64,000 nucleotides of DNA from JBGPTK01 sp963797765 (GCA_963797765.1 CAWCQU010000007.1:434001-498000), one strand, 5' to 3'. Positions 29,768-38,895 are shown, counted from the first letter of the stretch. Translations and numbers: made by a program. Notes: generated by a model not told the origin, from the sequence alone.

Positions 29768-29833
29768 GTAGCGCCCGCCTTCAGGCGGGCACGTGGTCAA
29801 TTGTAATGATGCCGCCTTGAAAGGCGGCGCTAC
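29768..29833. repeat. Paired inverted palindromic repeats, family B
   Basis: GTAGCGCCCGCCTTCAGGCGGGC (29768-29790) and GCCGCCTTGAAAGGCGGCGCTAC (29811-29833) are each hairpins, and their ends GTAGCGCC/GGCGCTAC also pair with each other. It lies directly after the kinase stop and before tRNA-Arg. Confidence 0.7.
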
Positions 29834-29880
29834 ACGATCGAACTGCTAGGCAAAATCTCGGGAATATGAGCGATTGAAAA

Positions 29881-29957
29881 TGGTGGGGCTGGGGAGAGTC
29901 GAACTCCCGACACGCAGTTTAGGAAACTGCTGCTCTATCCATCTGAGCTACAGCCCC
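29881..29957 (-). tRNA. tRNA-Arg(CCT) with encoded CCA
   Basis: The minus strand gives a complete cloverleaf: acceptor GGGGCTG/CAGCCCC, D arm GCTCAGATGGATAGAGC, anticodon stem GCAGT/ACTGC around loop TTCCTAA (anticodon CCT), T arm with GTTCGACTC, discriminator A and encoded CCA (29881-29883). It reads the AGG codon. Confidence 0.95.
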
Positions 29958-30021
29958 GGCACGTAAAGATTACTACGTTTTTGCTGTAGTCGAGAATCCG
30001 TCTTCGGAGGAATCGGGTTTG

Positions 30022-30097
30022 GTAGCACAGGCACTCCTGCCTGTGCACTTAGACTGTGGCGCTCGAAAGAGCGCACAGCCAGGAGTGGCTGTGCTAC
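30022..30097. repeat. Paired inverted palindromic repeats, family A
   Basis: 30022-30046 (GTAGCACAGGCACTCCTGCC, then TGTGC) and 30072-30097 (ending AGTGGCTGTGCTACC) are inverted copies. Between them GCGCTC-GAAA-GAGCGC forms a central tetraloop hairpin. The whole unit can fold as a branched structure. Confidence 0.7.
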
Positions 30098-30151
30098 CTT
30101 AAACCGAATCACGACTCCGAGAGCAGGAATGCTCTACCGTGACCAATTCCT

Positions 30152-30230
30152 CGAACAACCACCAGGAAACTTACCCGAAAAATGCAATGAAGACTTCCGC
30201 GAAAAATCCGTGATTGTGATTTTGATGGGA
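30152..30230 (+). repeat. 79-bp direct repeat, copy 1 (covers gntK start)
   Basis: It pairs without gaps with 30703-30781 at about 80% identity. The last 27 bases (GAAAAATCCGTGATTGTGAT followed by TTTGATG) are identical. Copy 1 holds the gntK start; copy 2 follows the gntK stop. Confidence 0.8.
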
Positions 30231-30695
30231 GTTACGGGATCGGGGAAAACCACCGTGGGCGAATTGCTTGCGGCGCGGCTGGGGTGGGAGTTTGCGGATG
30301 CGGATACGTTTCATCCGGCGGCGAATGTGGAGAAGATGAGCCGGGGAATTCCGCTGGACGATGCCGACCGCGCTCCGTGGCTGGCGGCGCTTCACGCGAA
30401 AATTATCGAGTGGACGGCGCAGCGGCGCAACGTGGTGCTGGCCTGCTCGGCGCTGAAGCGGAGTTATCGCCAGGAATTGTTAATCGGCCCGGAAGTGAAG
30501 CTGGTTTATTTGAAGGGGAGCTACGAGGTGATCGCTCGCCGGTTGCGCGCGCGGCACGGTCATTTTGCAGGAGAACAAATACTGGCGGGCCAGTTCGCGG
30601 ATTTGGAAGAGCCGGACGACGCGATTGTGGTGAGTGTGGATGCCACGCCGGAGGAAATTGTGGGGGAGATTTGCGGGAGGTTGGGCATCAATTAG
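30210..30695 (+). CDS. gntK: Gluconokinase
   Basis: About 161 aa from GTG at 30210 (VIVILMGVTGSGKTTVGELL). An ATG further upstream at 30129 would add 27 residues that do not look like the family and lie in a repeat. The enzyme phosphorylates gluconate to 6-phosphogluconate in the cytosol. Walker A is GVTGSGKTT, and family signatures are FADADTFHPAANVEKMSRGI, PLDDADRAPWL, VLACSALKRSYRQ and ARHGHF. The length is typical. No gluconate transporter or dehydratase is nearby. It is separated from the restriction island by a second copy of its own 5' region. Confidence 0.93.
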   Translation: MIVILMGVTGSGKTTVGELLAARLGWEFADADTFHPAANVEKMSRGIPLDDADRAPWLAALHAKIIEWTAQRRNVVLACSALKRSYRQELLIGPEVKLVYLKGSYEVIARRLRARHGHFAGEQILAGQFADLEEPDDAIVVSVDATPEEIVGEICGRLGIN

Positions 30696-30702
30696 ATAAG
30701 TG

Positions 30703-30781
30703 CGAACAACCACGAAGAGACGTATCCGAAAGGTCTAATGAGGCTATCCGTGAAAAATCCGTGATTGTGATTTTGATGAGA
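30703..30781 (+). repeat. 79-bp direct repeat, copy 2 (after gntK)
   Basis: Partial copy of the gntK start region, ending TTTGATGAGA, with no gene behind it. Bases 30782-31034 carry no convincing gene and look richer in A+T than the flanks. This is the left border of the restriction island. Confidence 0.75.
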
Positions 30782-31034
30782 CCACGTGTCAGGTGGGACT
30801 AACGAGCCGACTAGCTCAAAAGCGCTTCCCTGCGAGAATCAAATTTCCAGTTCTTCGCTCGTTGGCGATGAAAAAGCGAAGATTTTCTTGCGCGCAATTG
30901 ATCGCGGTGTAGCTTTTTTCACGTTAGGGGTTGTTGGGATTGGGTCGTCAAGTGCTGCGCAGCTTAAGAAAACTGCTTGTTATCTAGTGGCGAGTAATAG
31001 ACACTCTTATCGTGACATCTGATCGAAGCAGTCG

Positions 31035-31427
31035 AATGGCGCTAGCATTCTGAACTAAGGATATAAACCTGAATGTTGTAAGGAGGATTGCCCGTGCTTG
31101 CGGCCTTCAGCTTCCGACCGCACGTCTCCAACCTTCCGGGCAAACCCGATCTTGTCTTCCCAACGAACTCAGATAAAATCATCTTCGTCCATGGTTGCTA
31201 TTGGCACCGCCATCTCGGGATGTTCACTTGCAAGATTGCCAAAGTCGAAGCTCCGTTTTTGGGTTCCTAAGCCAACTGAAAACAGACGGCGGGATTTAAG
31301 AAACGTGGCGCGATTGCGCCGAGACAATTGGAGCGTGGCAGTGATCTGGGAATGCCAGTTAAGAAATAAAGATTCACTTGCGGCGAGGATCAAAAGGTTC
31401 TTGGAGAGGAATCATGCGAAGCGTTGA
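31035..31427 (+). pseudogene. vsr: Very short patch repair endonuclease (Vsr), frameshifted
   Basis: Vsr nicks DNA at T:G mismatches that arise from 5-methylcytosine deamination and usually accompanies a C5 methyltransferase. The pieces, in different frames, are VVRRIARACG (about 31077-31106), SFRPHVSNLPGKPDLVFPTN and IIFVHGCYWHRHLG (31110-31224), then GCSLARLPKSKLRFWVPKPT, ENRRRDLRNVARLRRDNWSV and AVIWECQL up to 31427. The metal-site regions PGKPDLVFP and FVHGCYWHRH are intact in sequence. At least two frame changes separate the pieces. The tail overlaps the methyltransferase start by 14 bases. Confidence 0.75.
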
Positions 31428-32580
31428 ACTCTTCACGGGTGCTGGCGGGCTCGCGATGGGATTAGCCGTGCGGGTTTCGGGCATCTTGCGGTTGTGGAAC
31501 TCGATCGCACTCGTGCGAGACAATTATAGAGAACAAGAGGCGAGGAGGTTGCAGAGGTCCATCACTGGCCTGTTTTCAATTCCGATGTACGTGAATTCGA
31601 TCTTCAGTTCGATCCAGAGGGATCGTAAATACTCGCTGCAGGCGTCCCATGCCAGCTCGTTCTCGATAGGGGAAGCATAAGGGTCATTCGGATGACGAAC
31701 TTGTTTCCCCAGACAATCGACGTGATTCGTCGCCTCAAACCGCAGGCCGTGATACTTGAAAATGTCCGGGGACTACGATGGCTATCCTTTGCAAAATATT
31801 TGAGCTACATTGAACTGATGCTCACCTACCCAGAGATTGGCAGGAGAGCGGGTAAACCATCGCTTGATCATTAGACGAACTCGAGCGATACTCCGGGGGA
31901 AGACAACGATGGCCGTATTACAGAGTCGTTCATCGAATTCTAAACGGGGCTGATAACGGAGTGCCACAAAAGGTGAAGTTTGTTCATAGTAGCGATGCGA
32001 GCTGATTCGCGTCAATGGTCGTTTCCCGCGCCTAGCCATTCGTTGGAGACTCTTCTGTGGGAGCAATACAATACTGGGAGTTATTGGAGAGACATCGAAT
32101 ATTTTAAGGTGCATACCTCCGAGTGAACCGGATGTAAGAAACGGGTTCGAACATGAAGCAGTTTCTAATTCCTCCTTCTCTGAAAGCTTGGAAGACGGTG
32201 CGGGATGCAATTTCCGATCTACCTAGGCCACAGACCAAAAGAGGGTGTGATGAACCCGGGCTGACCCATTTCTCGATCCCCGGAGCAAAGAGCTACATAG
32301 GACATACAGGAAGCCCCCTCGACAAACCCGCGAAGACGCTAAAGGCGGGAGTTCATGGTGTGCCGGGAGGAGAAAACACGCTAGCCCTCCCCGAGGTTCC
32401 GTTCGATATTTCACTATTCGCGAGAGCGCACGCCTTCAGACGTTTCCAGACGCGTACGTGTTTCCGAATTCGTGGACTGAGAGCATGCGCCAGTTGGGAA
32501 ACGCAGTCCCGGTGCAACTGGCCGAGGTAGTAGCGCGTTCCGTTGCTCATACCCTACGTGCTACTAGGATGTTGAATTAG
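31414..32580 (+). pseudogene. C5-cytosine DNA methyltransferase, multiply frameshifted
   Basis: The expected order of motifs is present but scattered over frames: motif I VELFTGAGGLAMGLA, then AGFGHLAVVELDR; HHWPVFNSDVREFDLQFDPE; catalytic AGVPCQ; LFPQTIDVIRRLKPQAVILE with the ENV motif; SFAKYLSYIELMLTYPEI; SLETLLWEQYNTGSYW; KTVRDAISDLPRP; PAKTLKAGVHGVPGGEN; and motif X SMRQLGNAVPVQLAEVVARS ending LRATRMLN. At least seven frame changes occur within 1.17 kb while the residues themselves stay conserved. It would protect the site cut by the nuclease encoded two bases downstream. Confidence 0.85.
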
Positions 32581-32582
32581 AG

Positions 32583-33422
32583 ATGGACATGACTTCTCTA
32601 AAGCTCGAACAACTGGCCGAGCGGCTCAAAGAACTCACTGAGCTTATTTCAGCTGAAAAAGCTCCAAGCCCTCCAGTTGCACGCGCTAAGCAAATCCGAA
32701 GAATGGCTACCGAAGCTTATGAAAAGCTTCGGCAGTTGATCGCTGACCTGGATCCGATTAAGCACCCGGGGTTCGTCTTTGACCCGTCGAACCCTAACGT
32801 CGCTGGTCGCATTGTTGGTATTACGATGATCGCACAACCACGCAAACCGCTGGCGAGCGTGGAGAAGTTCTATGGCTCGGGAGTATATGCGATCTACTAC
32901 TGCGGAAATTTTCCTGCATACAAGAAGATCTCTAATCGCGAACATCCGATCTACGTCGGTAAAGCCGATCCGGCTGATCCAGCAGCCAAGACCGCAGTTG
33001 AACAGGGAGATCGATTAGCAAGACGGCTGAATGACCACTGCAGAAGCATCGCACAAGCGACAAAGACTCTTCGTCTTGAGGATTTCGAGTATCGCGCCTT
33101 AGTGGTGAAGACAGGTTGGCAAGGCTCAGCCGAGGACTACTTGATCCACTTGTTCAAACCAATCTGGAATTCCCAGATTGGCATCTGCTACGGGTTTGGC
33201 AAGCATGGAGATGCGCCGGAAACACGAGCAAATTTGCGTTCGCCTTGGGACACGTTGCATCGTGGCCGTAACTGGGCGCATCGCAACCGAAAGATGAAAG
33301 ATGCGAAAACAAAGAAACAGATCATTGCTGAAATCAAAGAACACCTCGCCAAATACCCACCTTTGGGTTCCGTGAGTGAAATCGTCAAGCGCTTCTTAAA
33401 AGAAATTCGAACCGTGTCATAA
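32583..33422 (+). CDS. Eco29kI-type (GIY-YIG) restriction endonuclease
   Basis: 279 aa, intact. The N-terminal ~95 residues are helical. The GIY-YIG core follows: GSGVYAIYYCGNFPAY (first Tyr), HPIYVGKADP (second Tyr), DRLARRLNDH (Arg and His), GSAEDYLIHLFKPIWNSQIG (Glu and Asn). These match the catalytic pattern of the Eco29kI family, whose prototype cuts CCGCGG. The C-terminus is basic. The gene starts two bases after the methyltransferase stop, so the two are translationally linked. Base use in this island looks less G+C-rich than its neighbours, consistent with transfer. The site specificity is inferred from family only. Confidence 0.88.
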   Translation: MDMTSLKLEQLAERLKELTELISAEKAPSPPVARAKQIRRMATEAYEKLRQLIADLDPIKHPGFVFDPSNPNVAGRIVGITMIAQPRKPLASVEKFYGSGVYAIYYCGNFPAYKKISNREHPIYVGKADPADPAAKTAVEQGDRLARRLNDHCRSIAQATKTLRLEDFEYRALVVKTGWQGSAEDYLIHLFKPIWNSQIGICYGFGKHGDAPETRANLRSPWDTLHRGRNWAHRNRKMKDAKTKKQIIAEIKEHLAKYPPLGSVSEIVKRFLKEIRTVS

Positions 33423-33441
33423 CCAAGCGGTAGACACAGTT

Positions 33442-34461
33442 TCAGGAATGCCTCGATACTCCACGCCAGAGGCGGGAGGCTGGGAGGCACAGTGCGGCGG
33501 CGCCTAGTAGGGCGGATTCTGGGCCGTAGTGGGCTTGGACTATGGGGATTTCCTGGTGGCGGGGATTTACGGACCATTGGGCCAATTGCTGGCGGATGTG
33601 GGGCAGGAGTTGGAGCATCAGGTGGGCTATGCCGCCGCCGATTACGATTATGTCGGGCTCGAGGAGGTCGATCATGTTGCCTAGCCAGATGGAGAGGTGG
33701 TCGGCGGCTTCTTGGAGGATTTCCTGGGCTAGCGCGTCGCCGGATTTGGCGGCTTTGCTTACGAGTTCGGTGGTGACTTGATCGATTTTGCCGTTGGCCA
33801 GTTGCAGCATGGAGGATGTGGGCGGGGCTGTGGCGGCTTGTTCGGTTAGGCGCTGGCGGGCTTGGCGGGCGATGGCTGGGCCTGCTGCGTAGACTTCGAT
33901 GCAGCCTCTTTTGCCGCAGCCGCAGTGGGGGCCGTGGAAATCGATGGTTACGTGGCCGCCTTCGCTGGCCGCGCCGGTGCGGCCGTCGTGGATGCGGCGA
34001 TTGAGGACCAGGCCTGTGCCGATGCCGGTGCCGAGCGTGACGTAGAAAACGTTTTTGTAGCCTGCACCGGCGCCCCAGGCGGCTTCGGCCAGCGCGGCGG
34101 TATTGCCGTCATTGCCTAGCTTGACGGGAAATTTGTAGCGGCGCGAGATTTTTTGCGCGAGCGGATAATTTTTCCAGCAGGGGAGGTTGGCTGCGCCGAT
34201 CAGGATTCCTTTTTGCGAATCCACCCAGCCGGGGACGCTGACGCCGATGGCTTTGATTTTTTTGGCGAGGCGGTGAGTGAGGATTTTGTCGATGGCGTTG
34301 AAGACGGCGGCGAGGCCTTCTTCGGGGGAGGATTTGGCGACCATGGGAGTGCGCGTGTTGAGGAGGAGTTTGCCGCGCGCGTCGACCAGGCCGGTGGAGA
34401 TTTTTGTGCCGCCGATGTCTACGGCTAGGATTGGGGGGATTTTTGTGGGGGTGGGGGGCAT
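33442..34461 (-). CDS. ROK-family sugar kinase (probable glucokinase)
   Basis: 339 aa. ROK enzymes phosphorylate hexoses with ATP. The N-terminal phosphate loop is ILAVDIGGTKISTGLVDARG; the substrate and catalytic Asp region is KLGNDGNTAALAEAAWG; GTGIGTGLVLNRRIHDG follows. The zinc site is GPHCGCGKRGCIEVYA, the ROK consensus. The ATP site is IDLLEPDIIVIGGGIAHLML. No N-terminal HTH is present, so it is an enzyme and not a repressor. The glucokinase call is the commonest family role; fructo- or N-acetylglucosamine kinase remains possible. It is convergent with the restriction endonuclease, 19 bases apart. Confidence 0.88.
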   Translation of the reverse strand: MPPTPTKIPPILAVDIGGTKISTGLVDARGKLLLNTRTPMVAKSSPEEGLAAVFNAIDKILTHRLAKKIKAIGVSVPGWVDSQKGILIGAANLPCWKNYPLAQKISRRYKFPVKLGNDGNTAALAEAAWGAGAGYKNVFYVTLGTGIGTGLVLNRRIHDGRTGAASEGGHVTIDFHGPHCGCGKRGCIEVYAAGPAIARQARQRLTEQAATAPPTSSMLQLANGKIDQVTTELVSKAAKSGDALAQEILQEAADHLSIWLGNMIDLLEPDIIVIGGGIAHLMLQLLPHIRQQLAQWSVNPRHQEIPIVQAHYGPESALLGAAALCLPASRLWRGVSRHS

Positions 34462-34697
34462 GTTGAGTGGCGATTGGCGGAGACACGATACAACTGGTTG
34501 GGTGGGGGGATGAGAAGTTTTTTACGGCTGAGATGTGCGGAGTGGGTATCGTTTGTGCGAGTGCACGTACTGCGCTGGGTCCCTTACGCGCCTTTGGCGG
34601 GTTTGGAATGATGAGCCGCGCGTGCACTTGTAGGGGCCGGCTTCAGCCGGGCCCGCGGCCTCGCGTTCTTTTTGGCCGTGGGGTAAATCGCAGATTT

Positions 34698-34774
34698 GCA
34701 CAGGCAGGAGTGTACCTGTGCTACTGTGTGCGATTTTTGCCAATGCGCACAGTCAGGAGTGGCTGTGCCACTAC
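34698..34774. repeat. Pair of family A palindromes overlapping the TonB receptor stop
   Basis: 34698-34724 (GCACAGGCAGGAGTGTACCT, then GTGCTAC) and 34746-34774 (GCACAGTCAGGAGTGGCTGT, then GCCACTACC) are direct-oriented variants. The second covers the receptor stop codon at 34771-34773. The wider spacer 34462-34770 also has GGGGCCGGCTTCAGCCGGGCCC near 34632-34653 and no gene. Confidence 0.65.
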
Positions 34775-37700
34775 CAATTCAGCTTCAGCGCGAACTGAAA
34801 CTGCCGCTGATCAAACGAAGCAGTCGGCTGGCCGGCCGTGCATACGCCCGCCGTTGGATCGCATAGGGGATTCACATCGCTCACATTGAAGCGGTTCAGC
34901 AAGTTGAATCCATCCGCGATCACTTCCAGTTTTAACCGCTCCGTGATTGCGAATTGGCGGGAGATCCGTAAGTCGACCTGGAAGAACATCGGCTTTGTAA
35001 ATGCATTCCGGCCCAGATCTCCCGTGCAGCCGAATGGCGGCGAAGGCACGGTGGGGAACGGTCCGAACGGAGTTCCCGCGCTGTTGATGCAATTGGTGGG
35101 AAGGATGAATTCAGAATTCGGGATAAACGGAGACTTGACGGCCGGAGGGAATCCCGCCGGCACCGAAGTTCCTGCCGGCAGAACCGATGGCCGGTTCGTT
35201 GCCGAGCCAAAGTCCAAATTCGTATCCGAGCCGATCAGCACATTGTAAGGCCGCCCGGAAGACACCTCGATAATCGGCGCCACCGTAGTATCGGCAACCA
35301 GTTTTTTCCAGAATCCCGAATCGCTCATGCGGTAGCGGGTCTGGAATACGGCGCTGGTGATCCAGCGATGCCGCTGGTCGAAACTTGAATTACTGCGATC
35401 CAAATTAGGGAAGCTGTTGTCCTGCGGATTGAGGAGCGTGGACAAGTCCGTCGAGTCATCAATCGCATGCGAGTAGGTCCAGCTTGAATACAATTGGAAG
35501 CCACTCGAAAACCGTTTCGTCAGGCTCAAGGTGAAGGCGTTATAAATGGAATTCCCGCTCGATTCCTGCGGGTTCACGTCGCTCCAGGGAACTTGCACTC
35601 CCGAAAAACCAGTGGGGAACCCGCCTGCCTTCGCGAGCGCGACCAGCGTGTTATATCCGCCAGGCACCAGCCCGCTGAACGACGGATTCGGCCCCGTGGG
35701 CCGGAAGAAATTAAACACCGCAGGCGAACCAATCAATCCAACAATTGTGCCGGTGCAATTCTGGCCCGTGTACCCCAGGCCAAGAATGCCTGGAGCGAGC
35801 GGCGAACCCGTGGGAGTAGCGAAAGCAACGCTGCCGCCAGTGCCAAAGTTGACGGCGGGTATGCCACCCGCGCACAGGGTGTTGGGCGTGGAGGGAACCT
35901 GCACCGTCACCGGATTGGTTCCCGGCGAGACCATGCCGATGGACACTGCTTTATTGTCATTGGTAACGAGCAGGCCTGGATCCGTGACGCTGATATTCCT
36001 CGCGCGATCCAGATGCAATCCGTGCGTGAAATTGTATCCCAGGCTGAGCTTCCAATCCCTTCCCAGTTCTCGCTCGACCGTCAGGTTGGCCTGCTCGGCA
36101 TAGGCGTATTGAAAATTCTGTTCCACCGGAATCGTGAACGGCAGCAGCGGCAGCGGATATCCGGTCACGCCCGGCGCAATCGGCAGCGTCAAAAAATTCT
36201 GATTGTTGAACAATGAATTGGGCTGGAATGCGTTGAATCGCTGTTGCGAAGGGAGGTAGCACATGGATGGTACGCTCGTCGAGCAACCCGTAATTGTGGG
36301 GCCCGTCAGGATGCCCTGAAAAATCGACGACGCATTCAGCGCGCCCACATTGGCCGGATTATCAATATGCGCGTTCGACGGCGTGCCACCAGCCGCTTCC
36401 AGCAGCGAAGAAACGTCGCCATCTTCCGCCGTGGCCAGAAAGGCCAGCGCGAGCGCCGGGTGATCGTAGAAAAGTCCAAACCCGGCGCGAACAACAGTCT
36501 TGCCGTTGCCCCACGGATCCCAGGCAATCGCAAATCGCGGCGAGATGTTATTCGAGTCGGTGGGAATTCCTTCCACCACGCCCATGGCCTTCTCCGCCGT
36601 CGCGTTGATAGCCGTGCCGGCGGGGAAAATCGGAAGCCATTCGATGTCGTAACGCAATCCATAATTGAGAGTCAGTTTGCGATTCACTTTCCAGCTATCT
36701 TGCAGGAAGACGCCCAGAGTTTTGTTGTCGAAGGGATGATTGGATTCCCCAATACCCTGGAAGAACACGGTGGGAATTCCCAGGCCATAGGCTTGCACGG
36801 CTGAAAAATCGGGAGCTTGGAGTCCGGCGAATGCCGGGTTGAGCGAACCGGCGCTGACGCTCCCAAAGTTGTACACGCCACCATAGTTCAGCGTGAAAAT
36901 CTGCGAGGTGGAGGATCGCAATTGGATCAGGTTTGTATCGCCGCCGAATTTAATGGTGTGCGATCCCTTCGTCCAGGTCAGGTTGTCGGTCCACTGGAAG
37001 CGGTGCTCCACGCGATCCTCGGTGGAGAACGGCTCGCGGCCAAAGAAAGCGGACCCCGCGATATTCACTCCCACGGAGCCGCCGCCCGGCAGGTTCGAGA
37101 AACCATAGTGCAAGCCGCGGCGCGCGTACTGGAAACGAAATTCATTGAACAAATTGTTGCCGATGACGGTGGTGTGCTGGCCGATGATGGCCAGATCGCG
37201 CGTCTGTTGAACCGAGGTTCGCGACCCGGAATTTTGCCCGAAGTTCTGGTTCTGCGCGTTCACCTGAATCCCGCTGATCGTTGAGGGCGATACGCTGACT
37301 CGCAGAAAAGAAGTGTTTCTTTGATTCCAGATGTGCTCGAGCTTCAGGGAATAAAGGCTGGTGCCTTCGGAAACCGGATAGTTTCCGATGATGGATGCGA
37401 GTCCGACATAGGAAGCAGGCAAGGGAGCGCCGCTGCTCGGGAAAAAGTTGGCGGGGAATCCCGGCGTGTTGCCGAACAACGCCACTGCCGCGCTGCTGGT
37501 TCCTGCGGCAAAATATCCCGCTCGAATCGGCGCGGGAACTTGGCCGTTGTTGACGAAAAGTCCCTGGGCTGCAGTCAGCAGTCCGGTGGTTGGTGTTCCC
37601 GGCGGCAGAAACGGCACGATGCTGGCAGGCGCAGCTGTGTTGGCGAAGTCAAAGTTATTGGCGCCGATACTCGAAAAGCCGGTTTCCTGCCGCCGCGTCG

Positions 37701-38646
37701 TCTCGTAGCTGAAGAAGTAAAATGTTTTGTCCTTTTGAATTGGTCCGCCCAGCGTTAGTCCCGCTTGCACCCGCGTGAACGGCTGCTTCACGGGAACCGC
37801 CTGAAAGCCTGTGGGGCTTGAAACCACGTTTACCGAGAACGGATTTCTGGCTTGCAGCGCGCTCTGCCGCAAATATCCGAACGCATTTCCATGCACATCG
37901 TTTGATCCGGACTTCGTCACGATATTCACCACGCCGCCCATGGCCCGGCCGTACTCGGGCATGAAGTTGCTCACCAGAAGTTGAAATTCCTGCACTGCTT
38001 CCTGGGAAACGGTGGCGCGAATGCCGTTGGTGGAATTGTCCACCGCGTCCGCGCCGTCCACGGAAACTTCGTTCGACCGCGCCCGTTGCCCGCCAAAATT
38101 CAAGCCACTGGTGGGCGCCGCGCCGATGGAAGGAGTGCTGTCGCGAGCCGCCTGTGAATTGAGCAAAGTGAAATTAATGTAGTTGCGGCCGTTGATGGGG
38201 AGGTTGTCGATCTGAGTGGTTGTCACGCTCTGCGAAACATCTGTCCGGTGGGTCTCAATCACTTCCGGCTCGCCCGTAACCGTGACTGTCTGCTGCCCCG
38301 CCGCCACCGCCATCTGCGGATCGAATTCCGCCGCCTCTCCCAGTGCCAGATGCAAGATGGGCTTCACCAGCTTGGACATTCCCTTTGCTTCCACCGTCAA
38401 TTCGTAGTCTCCCGGTGGCAATCCGACAATTTGATAATGCCCATCCCCGCCGCTCTCCACGCTCCGCGTCGCTCCGGTGGTCCGGCTCTTTACCGTCACT
38501 CTTGCTCCCGCCACCGCCAGTTGCTGCGGATCAAGCACGGTTCCAGAAAGGTTCACAGTATTCACTTGCGCGGGAGTTGGCATAGTTGCGGATAGGATTC
38601 CCGCCAGTCCCAAAGCGATTAGACACACCCATTTCTGTAAGTGCAT
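34771..38646 (-). CDS. TonB-dependent receptor, acidobacterial Oar-like type
   Basis: 1291 aa from the ATG at 38646, with signal peptide MHLQKWVCLIALGLAGILSA and a cleavage region PTPAQ. Residues ~28-115 form a carboxypeptidase-regulatory-like Ig domain (LSGTVLDPQQLAVAGARVTV). A plug domain follows (QIDNLPINGRNYINFTLLNS, NEVSVDGADAVD, GGVVNIVTKSGSN). The rest is a long beta-barrel that ends in an aromatic C-terminus (FQFALKLNW), as outer-membrane proteins do. It probably imports a glycan, peptide or metal complex with TonB-ExbBD energy; the substrate is unknown. An upstream in-frame start would add 44 non-signal residues and is rejected. It is divergent from the PAS-GGDEF gene. Confidence 0.93.
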   Translation of the reverse strand: MHLQKWVCLIALGLAGILSATMPTPAQVNTVNLSGTVLDPQQLAVAGARVTVKSRTTGATRSVESGGDGHYQIVGLPPGDYELTVEAKGMSKLVKPILHLALGEAAEFDPQMAVAAGQQTVTVTGEPEVIETHRTDVSQSVTTTQIDNLPINGRNYINFTLLNSQAARDSTPSIGAAPTSGLNFGGQRARSNEVSVDGADAVDNSTNGIRATVSQEAVQEFQLLVSNFMPEYGRAMGGVVNIVTKSGSNDVHGNAFGYLRQSALQARNPFSVNVVSSPTGFQAVPVKQPFTRVQAGLTLGGPIQKDKTFYFFSYETTRRQETGFSSIGANNFDFANTAAPASIVPFLPPGTPTTGLLTAAQGLFVNNGQVPAPIRAGYFAAGTSSAAVALFGNTPGFPANFFPSSGAPLPASYVGLASIIGNYPVSEGTSLYSLKLEHIWNQRNTSFLRVSVSPSTISGIQVNAQNQNFGQNSGSRTSVQQTRDLAIIGQHTTVIGNNLFNEFRFQYARRGLHYGFSNLPGGGSVGVNIAGSAFFGREPFSTEDRVEHRFQWTDNLTWTKGSHTIKFGGDTNLIQLRSSTSQIFTLNYGGVYNFGSVSAGSLNPAFAGLQAPDFSAVQAYGLGIPTVFFQGIGESNHPFDNKTLGVFLQDSWKVNRKLTLNYGLRYDIEWLPIFPAGTAINATAEKAMGVVEGIPTDSNNISPRFAIAWDPWGNGKTVVRAGFGLFYDHPALALAFLATAEDGDVSSLLEAAGGTPSNAHIDNPANVGALNASSIFQGILTGPTITGCSTSVPSMCYLPSQQRFNAFQPNSLFNNQNFLTLPIAPGVTGYPLPLLPFTIPVEQNFQYAYAEQANLTVERELGRDWKLSLGYNFTHGLHLDRARNISVTDPGLLVTNDNKAVSIGMVSPGTNPVTVQVPSTPNTLCAGGIPAVNFGTGGSVAFATPTGSPLAPGILGLGYTGQNCTGTIVGLIGSPAVFNFFRPTGPNPSFSGLVPGGYNTLVALAKAGGFPTGFSGVQVPWSDVNPQESSGNSIYNAFTLSLTKRFSSGFQLYSSWTYSHAIDDSTDLSTLLNPQDNSFPNLDRSNSSFDQRHRWITSAVFQTRYRMSDSGFWKKLVADTTVAPIIEVSSGRPYNVLIGSDTNLDFGSATNRPSVLPAGTSVPAGFPPAVKSPFIPNSEFILPTNCINSAGTPFGPFPTVPSPPFGCTGDLGRNAFTKPMFFQVDLRISRQFAITERLKLEVIADGFNLLNRFNVSDVNPLCDPTAGVCTAGQPTASFDQRQFQFALKLNW

Positions 38647-38895
38647 CAGATTGAACCTCCAGGCGGATTTTCGGCTGGCCTTACTTCGCCCCGCGATTTT
38701 CCCCCGGTCGCGCGGGCGATGGCACACGCCATCAAGGCCGTACCCCGGCTTGTACTCCAAGCTGCGGACACGTTGCAATCTAATTATTCTTCGTGTAGCC
38801 GCCGTATTCCCCGGCAGTTTGCCGGATATCTTTCAGATTGCTCCACCTCTAAACTCTATCTATTTCAGGCCGATAGAATCTGTAGGAGCCAGCGT

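Noticed and set aside
30786..31022. 78-codon open frame before Vsr
   Set aside because: No conserved features and an odd composition; the region fits island border sequence better.
29881..33422. Restriction island as a tRNA-integrated element
   Set aside because: No integrase and no duplicated tRNA 3' end was found; the only repeat at the border is the gntK 5' copy.
38647..38778. 44-residue N-terminal extension of the TonB receptor
   Set aside because: It would place the clear signal peptide internally and overlaps the divergent promoter region.
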